DNA of 64,000 nt from Sepiola atlantica (Eukaryota; Mollusca; Cephalopoda; Sepiida; Sepiolidae), in contig OY744521.1 in assembly GCA_963556195.1 (NCBI GenBank), positions 135,995,899 through 136,059,898 of the forward strand. The letters run 5' to 3'. Below are positions 56,530 to 64,000 of the stretch, piece by piece (the first letter of the stretch is position 1; every line of letters starts with the position of its first letter). A model generated the notes under the pieces. It worked only from the letters and a program-made list of their open reading frames with translations, was not told where the DNA came from and made no database searches. The position numbers were made by a program, and so were the translations under genes.

Positions 56530-57115
56530 CTAACCTGGATCTAAATTCACGTTCTGTTCTGTTAGTATCAGTTTGCTGATTAAAGAGAATCTGTTATGTT
56601 GTTTAATGTGGTTATAGTTTATAGTGAGTGCTAATTCAAGAAGTCTTCGCCGAAATTTATTTAAAAGGAATTTAATGAGTCTAACTTGTTCAAAGTTAAA
56701 AGAATGATCATGTATAATGCATGAGAGAAGAGTGCATTCATGGAATTTTCATTTTTATATTTATTTTATGTTTACCAAGCATTTCCTTTAGTTCCCGTTG
56801 AGATTCACACACGTATATCTGAGGACAATTATTGCATGGGACATCAGATGTGTTTGTAGTGTTGAAATTCCTAGTTTATTTAAAGTGTTGCAAATTATTG
56901 TGGCATGGGTAGATAAAAGAAAATGTCTGTTTATACGACAAGTGTCCGGTGTATATAATTTTTGCTTATTGTTTCTGGAAAATATTTGTAGGTTATTTTT
57001 CTTTGAATTTAATATGAAATATATGAGGTATTGAAATGTTTTCAGTCAATTTGTGATGTATTTGAATTTTTCGTCTAGATATTGTAGACTAAAAATTCTG
57101 AATCCAGATACAAAG
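56530..57115 (-). pseudogene. Penelope-like element, C-terminus with GIY-YIG domain (third PLE)
   Basis: Minus strand: HATIICNTLNKLGISTLQ (56870-56930), then, after a frameshift, SDVPCNNCPQIYVCESQREL (56795-56860; the YIG-like Y-V-C-E-S), MLGKHKINIKNENSMNALF, SHCIIHDHSFNFEQVRLI near 56700, RRRLLELALTINYNHIKQ near 56620 with the conserved glutamate, and LILTEQNVNLDPG before the stop at 56530. It is bounded by AT arrays on both sides (56208-56257 and 57162-57225). It differs in sequence from the PLEs at 16.3 and 43.3 kb. Confidence 0.78.
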
Positions 57116-57159
57116 AAATCGATTATCATGCCTGTTTTTATTTGTTATTATTCTTTTTT

Positions 57160-57161
<2 letters not shown>

Positions 57162-57225
<64 letters not shown>
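57162..57225. repeat. (AT)n microsatellite
   Basis: Right boundary of the PLE fragment. Confidence 0.95.
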
Positions 57226-57230
<5 letters not shown>

Positions 57231-57256
57231 AAGAACATATACTTATGGCAAGTAAT

Positions 57257-57305
57257 CTCATCAGAAACGTTCGTGTTTCATTCATATACGAAATCATCAG
57301 GCTAA
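57257..57305 (-). ncRNA. Hammerhead-like motif
   Basis: Minus strand: intact CTGATGA, weak stem II TTTC/GAAT with a T-T closing mismatch, then GAAAC and GTTTC. Stem I does not pair. A likely relic. Confidence 0.35.
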
Positions 57306-57399
57306 ATACCACAAGTATATTTTATATCACTACTAAGCAGTACTCGTTTATTGTGCACTGTTGAAGTTAATATTGAAAAAAAAAATGAACGTCTTATAT

Positions 57400-57402
<3 letters not shown>

Positions 57403-57469
<67 letters not shown>
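57403..57469. repeat. (AT)n microsatellite
   Basis: It abuts the left arm of the next inverted repeat. Confidence 0.95.
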
Positions 57470-57472
<3 letters not shown>

Positions 57473-57840
57473 TAGTAGTAGTATGTTTTTAAAAGGCTGT
57501 GGGCAATGCAAATTCCGGGTAAGATGTAAGCTGGAAGGAACAAAAATAATAAATCGAATACGAAATGTGACTTACTATTTATTTTTTCTTAAAACCTTAC
57601 ATAACAGCAAGTGTGGTGTTAAGTGTTTGTGTGATGTCCTGATGATTATAAAAATCATTTTATTTAATATTTCGGGAAAAGAAACTTCCCTTTGTCAAGA
57701 ATAAAAAACACCAGAGGAAAACTCCGTCTGTGCAGAGAATTTCCAAAATGGATGCCAGGAGACAGGAGACAGGAGACAGCTTACATCTTACCCGGAATGT
57801 GCATTGCCCACAACCTTTTAAAAATATATTACTACTACTA
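57470..57840. mobile_element. Inverted-repeat unit with 64-bp arms between AT arrays
   Basis: The left arm 57470-57533 (TAGTAGTAGTAG, AAAAGG, TGTGGGCAATGCA, TTCCGGGTAAGATGTAAGC) is the reverse complement of 57777-57840 with about 5 differences. The 243-bp spacer contains CTGATGATTATAAAAATC and later GAAAC, a possible hammerhead remnant, and three AGGAGAC repeats. No ORF was recognised. Confidence 0.75.
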
Positions 57841-57876
57841 TTCCCAGCAAGGCTTCAAGCAAACTACAATTCTCTA

Positions 57877-57893
<17 letters not shown>

Positions 57894-57942
<49 letters not shown>

Positions 57943-57952
57943 TATTAGTATT

Positions 57953-57982
<30 letters not shown>
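57894..57982. repeat. (CT)n(AT)n array and (GATA)n
   Basis: CT units (57876-57893), AT units (to 57946, with a GT break), then seven GATA units at 57953-57981. Confidence 0.95.
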
Positions 57983-57984
<2 letters not shown>

Positions 57985-58307
57985 CTTGCAGTCCGATTTG
58001 GTTTGAACTTGTGTTTAGATTTGTAGAGACGTAAGGAATTTTATAAATACACTTATGATGATAGGTGATCTATTTATTAAAAGCCTCTAAACACATTTAA
58101 ACAACACTTAGCCGACATCCAGCCCAAAACATATGATCGAGCATATTTATACCCTGCAAATGGGCTGCCTCATTTCTGATTTTATATCAATCTAGTCATT
58201 CTCGGCGAAGAACGCAGGGCGTTTAAAATATTAAATTTATATAATAAAAAATATAAAAGAAAAAATAACATCGTTTTATGCTTCAACCAGCAGTAACTGG
58301 TTATTAT

Positions 58308-58309
<2 letters not shown>
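57983..58309. other. No gene seen
   Basis: No recognised feature. Confidence 0.4.

Positions 58310-58377
<68 letters not shown>
58310..58377. repeat. (AT)n microsatellite
   Basis: It abuts the left arm of the perfect inverted repeat. Confidence 0.95.
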
Positions 58378-58380
<3 letters not shown>

Positions 58381-59007
58381 GGCATGTGTGATTGAAGACG
58401 ACAGAAATCTTCTGTTTAGTGATTCCTTTTTTTATTTTTTCCATTCGTCGAATGATCTTTTTGACGTGTAGATGGAATGAATTGATGAAGGATCCATGTG
58501 TTGGACTAACGTTTTCGATTCTCTCCGGAATCATCTTCAGGTCTTTAATGGCTAAAATGAATACAAAGCGACTGAAAGAATGGAATTTCTTAAAAAATAC
58601 GCCGGCAAACCGTTAGCGTAAAATACGGACGTCTACATTTTAAAATGTGACTATTGAAACAGTTCTTCGTTTATTTATTAATTTTATTTATTATTCTTAT
58701 TATTATTTTTAATTTAAAATAGTGGCTGATTTAATTTTGTCTCGTCTAATAATTATGGAGAAGGAAAATGGAGGAGATAGGCAGTAAGTAATTTTAATAA
58801 GATGTCCCTATTTTTTTTAATTGAATTAGGCGACACCGGTTGATATCACTAAATTAGGCTAAGCATTTTAAAATAGTTTTACTTGTCTGGATCCTTCATC
58901 AATTCATTCCATCTACACGTCAAAAAGATCATTCGACGAATGGAAAAAATAAAAAAAGGAATCACTAAACAGAAGATTTCTGTCGTCTTCAATCACACAT
59001 GCCTTAA
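58377..59007. mobile_element. Inverted-repeat unit with identical 119-bp arms
   Basis: 58377-58495 and 58889-59007 are exact reverse complements by eye over 119 bp (from TTAAGGCATGTGTGATTGAA to ATTGATGAAGGATCC). The 393-bp spacer begins with a hammerhead-like motif (58503-58546, minus). AT arrays lie directly left (58310-58377) and 27 bp right (59034-59070). Confidence 0.85.
58503..58546 (-). ncRNA. Hammerhead-like motif
   Basis: Minus strand: GAC, CTGAAGA, extra T, stem II GATTC/GAATC, GAAA, AACGTT palindrome, A at the cleavage position, GTC closing a 3-bp stem I. All core bases fit except the extra T before stem II. Confidence 0.45.
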
Positions 59008-59031
59008 TGAAAAAATGCTGCCTAAATACAC

Positions 59032-59033
<2 letters not shown>

Positions 59034-59070
<37 letters not shown>
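59034..59070. repeat. (AT)n microsatellite
   Basis: Right boundary of the inverted-repeat unit. Confidence 0.95.
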
Positions 59071-59074
<4 letters not shown>

Positions 59075-59549
59075 AATATAAACAGAATTGAACGATTGTG
59101 TATTTAGCATTTATTTTCACACTTCCTGTGTTTGGTCAATGTCACTTCTTGTTTAATCATTCCAATCTTTGCACATTCAATCTTTTCTTTCGTCGTCTAC
59201 AACAGATGTTTGATCAAAACCTGCATATCGGATGCTCACGATAAGAGTGAAATCAATTCATTGATGCTCAGTGTTAGCTGGTAAGAACTGCTTTCAAACG
59301 TAACCTGTAAGATAAACAATAAAATAACAGTGAATATTAGAAATAGGAAAATATTTTATGAAATTATATTGTTGTATATTTTTCTATGAAATAGATTTTT
59401 TCTGTGAATAAAAAGAGGACGTATCTTTTCTTAAGATGCGTCTATTTAAGTTGCGAATTTAAAGCTGAAAGTATTGTTTTGAACAAAGTTCGAAAAGTAT
59501 ACGGAATGCTGTTGTAGTTCTTGCTATAAATGTTGTACAATATTTGAGC

Positions 59550-59780
59550 TCAGTTTGACATATTCCATGGAAATAAATATCGAGTAGAAAAAGACTAGCA
59601 ACATCTCTTCTGTTAAAAAGGGACTGTAGATAACAGATGATTCCCCACTAGATTTCGTTCGGAGTTGATTCCGTATTCTTTTAAAGCAGTGACGAGCCCT
59701 CTGATTGATACCTCCCTAGATATGGCAGCAGTACGCCATCTTAGGGCGTACTTAACTCGTATATAGGCCATGTTTGTCAT
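59550..59780 (-). pseudogene. LINE family B C-terminal fragment
   Basis: The plus-strand text ATTCCATGGAAATAAATATCG and AGTAGAAAAAGACTAGCAAC matches the reverse of the family B LSHRR-to-YFHG coding block at 52980 and 30850. It extends to TACCTCCCTAGATATGGCAG (reverse of CHIWGG). Confidence 0.6.
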
Positions 59781-60065
59781 TTTGTTAAAACTTCAATCCT
59801 ATTATAAAAAAAATACATAGAATTGAACAAAATGATAATATGGTTACAAGACAAAAATGACCTCTTTTATTTAAGCAAACTTATTTGGATATATATCCAA
59901 GCCATACTTCTGTTTCGAGAAACACCAAAGACCTAGCAGACGAGTGTTTGCTTGATTATAGTGCTGCAAGTGTTGTTAAATATCTAACCTCACTTCTCAC
60001 GGCTCGGTCTTTATTACGTTAAGTGCCAAGGAGACAACCAAGTCGACCCGAAGTACCACTGAGAT

Positions 60066-60330
60066 AAACAGAAAGATTAATGTTATTGCTATACTATAAC
60101 TTAAACAGAAAAATTAATGTGATTACCATAGTATAACTTAAACAGAAAAATTAATATTATTACCATAGTATAACTTAAACAGAAAAATTAATATTATTAC
60201 CATAGTATAACTTAAACAGAAAAATTAATATTATTACCATAGTATAACTTAAACAGAAAAATTAATATTATTACCATAGTATGACTTCAACAGAAAGATT
60301 AATATTATTGCCATACTGTAACTTAACAGT
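60066..60330. repeat. 37-bp minisatellite, about 7 copies
   Basis: The unit is AACAGAAAAATTAATATTAT plus TACCATAGTATAACTTA. Central copies are identical and the outer ones diverge. Confidence 0.9.
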
Positions 60331-61194
60331 CAAGTCTTCTCTACTATTTCAACCATAATGAGGTGTATATATAGATTAAAATATGGCTGACTAAAGCCAG
60401 TGAGGTTAAATTAAAACTCAATAAACCTAGTATTTTTCGCTTTGGTTAACTCTCTCGGCTTGAACCCTAAGTTATCATGTTAAGCTACACAGAAACGTTT
60501 ATGTGTAGCTTCCTTACAATAAGTACATATTTCATACTATTACTAAACTTTACGCACGTATTGAGCTGTCTTGAATCAAATGCTGAATATATAATGATAT
60601 ATACGTAATATATAGTATTATATTGTTTTATGAAATAGTAAATTCTCTTGATTATTTTCAAATATTTATTTCGGTTTATTATTGACATTTTAAATATGAA
60701 AATATTATTTACATCTTATATGAACTGATAAAAATATTGTTGTTAGGGTGGGTCATGTATACATTAGGGAATCATAGACAGAAACGAAATATAAGTATAC
60801 TATCAGGTCGCATATAGATATTGCCTTAATGGTTATAGATAGAACTTGTCTTACAATGCTAATATAACTTTTCAAAAACATGTTTATTCATTCTATTTAC
60901 ACGTTGGTATAATGGTCATGGTCATTAATGTATGAAAATACTATAAAGTATATATAAAAGTATTGTTAGATATTACTTAGCAGTAATATAAAGGAAAGTT
61001 GAAAGTGAACCTTGGTTTCACTTTCGACTGCCCCGTAACTCTCGCTTCTCTTATTTTGTCCTTATATTCCATGAGCGACGTTTCTGACAAAGGAGGAAGA
61101 ATTGTTGTTTTCTGGGTCGGAATCTATCCATATAACACTTATCGTTGGCTAGTTATTTTTCCCTGAAGTAGTAGTATTTTTATTTAGCTTCTTA
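60331..61194. other. No gene seen
   Basis: No recognised feature. Confidence 0.4.
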
Positions 61195-61250
61195 CATCAA
61201 GTGGCTTCATGCCTTGTCTGGGGCGATTTCAATAAAAAATGTTCTTAACG
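61195..61250 (+). repeat. Short dispersed repeat (AAGTGGCTTCATGCC family), copy 2
   Basis: It matches 3775-3830. Confidence 0.5.
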
Positions 61251-62180
61251 TTAAGCATAGATATGATCCGCCTATTTAACAGGTATGAATGACAACGTTG
61301 GGTTATGGTCAGGTTAAGTCTCATATGAAGATAGATTACGTGATTTTTTAAGGATTTGAATTTGGAAACATGTAATATAAAGTCCAGATTAATAGGGGCG
61401 CTTAAACAGTTTGTTGAGATAATCCAGCAAGAACAACTTCATGGTTAAGGAAATATGGATATCCTAATAGTTAATATAAATGAAATATAGTTTAAATCGA
61501 CGCCATCGTTCTTCATTTTAGTGTACCAGTCTAGACGAGAAAATGTGCCGACGAGAGAATATAGTGGGCAGGTCCACGGAAGGCAGACATCAACATAGTC
61601 CTTCATGATGAGAAAGTGTATTTAACATTAATTTTAACTCCCTTTTTTAACTATATACATACATGTCTATCAGTAAAAAAATGACGACGACGACGACGAC
61701 AGTAGACTCTCTCTGGAGAGTTTCGCCAGATGAGTGAAAACAGAACATCTGCCGAGAGGCCGATGGTTCTGTTGTGTCAATGCGTGTGTGGTCAGCAGGT
61801 TATACTGATATTTACAAAGGCATTTTTCGCAGAGAGATTTCGTTGTCTTCGCACATACAGCTCGCTCCTGACATTCCACTATAAGTCACTCCTCTGGTAC
61901 TGGCTATGTTCAACGTCGCTTAATTTCGTCGCTATGCCAACCTGATTATGTCGTAGAAAAACACTTATAATAATACAATTCACACGCATACATGCGGACT
62001 TCCTTCTTTCTCAAAATGTTTAACGCTAAAACATATACAAACTTTCAGATTCTTCTGATTTAGTGTGCTTATCAGCGCTTTGTTAAAAAGAGGGTCAAAA
62101 ATCAAGATTTCTAAAAAAAAATGGCGACCGCGCCGAAATGTACATGTTCTTATTTGTCTTAGGATAAAGAAACAACAAAT
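61251..62180. other. No gene seen; (GAC)n at 61682-61699
   Basis: Short (ACG)n tract only. Small ORFs near 61730-61945 on the plus strand have no recognised family. Confidence 0.35.
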
Positions 62181-62189
62181 CTCTTTTGA

Positions 62190-62229
62190 AAATGTATATA
62201 TATATATGCACACATATACATATATATAC

Positions 62230-62272
<43 letters not shown>

Positions 62273-62288
62273 CATATATATATATATA
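62190..62288. repeat. Compound (AT)n(AC)n microsatellite
   Basis: (AT)n, ACACATATAC units, about 20 AC/GC units, then (AT)n at 62273-62287. Confidence 0.95.
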
Positions 62289-63040
62289 AGGGAAGGGTGG
62301 AGAGCGTTTACTTATGGGTTAGGGTGGCGTTAATTACCGATAGAAGGACCCGAGATGACAGATGGCCCGGTACTGTTTAGATGAGAGCCGATGACATGAG
62401 AAATACCATTTCCTCTATTTTCTTTGTTTGTCTTTTTAGCTATTTATCCACCATTTTTTTTTTTACTTCTTCCGGTTTTCTTTTCTATTACAAATACTGG
62501 AGCACATTTGTTTAATTCTATTTTCCACTTTTATGCATAATTAATATTATTGACAAGCAACATTTTTCTCACACAAACCATCGCGATACTTTCGCGTGGA
62601 ATTGAAAGCAAACCAATTTGAATCCCATTAAACTCTTTTTTCCATATTTCTGGCCAATTTGTGTAATGCTGTCTAAGCCATGGTTTCATTCTCTTGTTGG
62701 ATTTCAATTTTTTCCGCATAGATTTGTTTTTGTTTTTTTTCAAACAATGTTTAGAACACTAATTATTATACCAAAAATAATAATGATCTCGTTTTAACTT
62801 TTCAGCCAATGTTTACTTATTTTTATATTATATTTCTTAATTAACATTGTTTAACTTTTGTATTCTTTAAATAAGCAAAAGAAATCGTGTGGTTATTTTG
62901 TTCTTTTGTAAAATCCTACTTTCTTGCATAGTTCTCAATGCATCATCTTTCCTAACACATCACATATACTTTATTCTCCTTCTATTTTTACTTGTTAATT
63001 TTATGTCTCTTATATATAAAGTTATATTTGTGTTTATATA
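62289..63040. other. No gene seen
   Basis: T-rich, no recognised feature. Confidence 0.4.
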
Positions 63041-63110
63041 TAACAACACCTGGCGTTGCCCTGGAATTAATCTGAATAACCGTGTACACCTGCTCCCAGT
63101 CCTGAACTCT
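63041..63110 (+). repeat. Diverged start of the GGCGTTACCCGGG repeat
   Basis: AACACCTGGCGTTGCCCTGGA follows a TATATA run, as the copy at 29251 does. Confidence 0.4.
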
Positions 63111-63219
63111 ATTTTAACACTTTTACGTTAATATTTAAATTCTTAAATAAAAAAAACGTTGCCCTTGATGCTTATAGATATCCGACGTGAACGAAAAGCA
63201 ACCAATGGTATTGTAAAAA

Positions 63220-63220
<1 letters not shown>

Positions 63221-63281
<61 letters not shown>
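63221..63281. repeat. (AT)n microsatellite
   Basis: A pure AT run of about 30 units, next to a PLE-like terminal sequence. Confidence 0.95.
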
Positions 63282-63284
<3 letters not shown>

Positions 63285-63387
63285 GGGGTAAGGTACACGA
63301 TAAGTCATGAATGTCGTGGTAGACAAAATGTGTGAAAAAAGACAAACGGAAAACAGGTTAAAATGCAGCAGAAAAACAAAAACGAGA

Positions 63388-63430
63388 GATTTGACCGGTT
63401 TCGTTCGTATTAACGAACATCTTCCAAAAG
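63388..63430 (-). ncRNA. Hammerhead-like motif
   Basis: Minus strand: TGGAAGA (decayed CUGANGA), extra T, stem II GTTCG/CGAAC with a 6-nt loop, GAAA, loopless ACCGGT stem III, C at the cleavage position, and a 3-bp TTT/AAA stem I. Probably inactive. Confidence 0.45.
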
Positions 63431-64000
63431 TGAAGATTAAAAACAAATTTATTTTCAAAGAACACACATGGGAGAAGGAAAGATGACACAATCGAATTCC
63501 CCATTAAAAACTGGTGTTATAATTGAATAAATAAATGAAAGACTGGAACGTTGATTGGTCAAATAAAACAATTTCATATTACTGAGTAATTTGAAATTGT
63601 TACTTTGTGATTTTCGCCTTTATTAAAGATAGAAAAAAAGAATTAATGAATAGTAAAAAATAATTTTTTTTTAATTTAGAAAGAGTAGAGGAGGTTTTTC
63701 TTTATCATGACAAATGCTAGTCATCATCATCATCATCATCATTAAGTTTGTCAGAGTATTCACACGTAATCGCCAAAAATGTAGAATTTCATTAGGGGGT
63801 CTGAGAGTGTCAGTATTTTCATTATTTTGCAGTAAAAAGTGCGCTTTCCATCTCATTCGTCTAATTAGTTCCTCTGTTTTCATTATAAACCTCAGAAAAT
63901 AGTCCTTTTTTTTTCTAGGTATGTTCTTGAGGGATGTATCAAAGTTATTTTTTCCATATTTGTGTTTAATAATCCACTTTCTAGAGTTCTCGACAGTAAT
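63431..64000. other. No gene seen; (ATC)n at 63720-63742
   Basis: Only a short CAT trinucleotide run and A/T homopolymers. Confidence 0.4.

Overview
This is eukaryotic, intron-rich and repeat-dense DNA. It is AT-rich, carries more than 30 long (AT)n arrays, and has non-LTR and Penelope-like retroelement debris of several ages on both strands, tRNA-like and 5S-like SINE heads, and fold-back (long terminal inverted repeat) elements. The combination suggests a lophotrochozoan, most likely a cephalopod such as an octopus. That is an inference from genome texture; no species-diagnostic gene is present.

The only host coding sequence I can support is two exons of one plus-strand gene with tandem CUB domains. 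15244-15397 is the second half of one CUB domain (phase 0 in, phase 1 out). 25481-25662 is the first half of the next (phase 1 in, phase 0 out). The 10,083-bp intron between them is phase-compatible, so the gene seems to encode each CUB domain with a pair of exons. I could not find the partner exons in the window.

Layout: 1-9.9 kb holds a LINE 3' tail, a fold-back element, minisatellites, AT arrays and a 1.7-kb LINE RT copy. 10.12-14.97 kb is a 39-copy tandem array with an exact 125-bp period and an 11-monomer higher-order repeat. 15.6-17.74 kb is a nested inverted-repeat structure around a Penelope-like element (PLE) with an intact GIY-YIG nuclease ORF. 18-26.6 kb (mostly the CUB intron) holds a diverged 550-bp repeat, hammerhead-like motifs and five fold-back elements of at least three families. 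26.6-42 kb is intergenic or intronic and holds SINEs, LINE debris and, at 39.58-39.80 kb, a near-perfect 221-bp palindrome carrying a well-formed hammerhead ribozyme. 43.2-43.9 kb is a decayed minus-strand PLE C-terminus. 47.8-54.4 kb is a cluster of nested LINE fragments. 55.6-59.1 kb alternates LINE, PLE and inverted repeats, nearly every one bounded by AT arrays. 59.1-64 kb is mostly featureless apart from short tandem repeats.

The most unusual signal is recurrent. Pieces of Penelope-type elements, often folded into inverted repeats and carrying hammerhead-ribozyme cores (two canonical, several decayed), sit directly against or between (AT)n microsatellites. PLEs are known to carry hammerhead motifs. 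The hairpin architecture, the tie to AT arrays and the inactivating 3-nt difference between palindrome arms deserve a second look. All alignments were made by eye; identities and boundaries are approximate.
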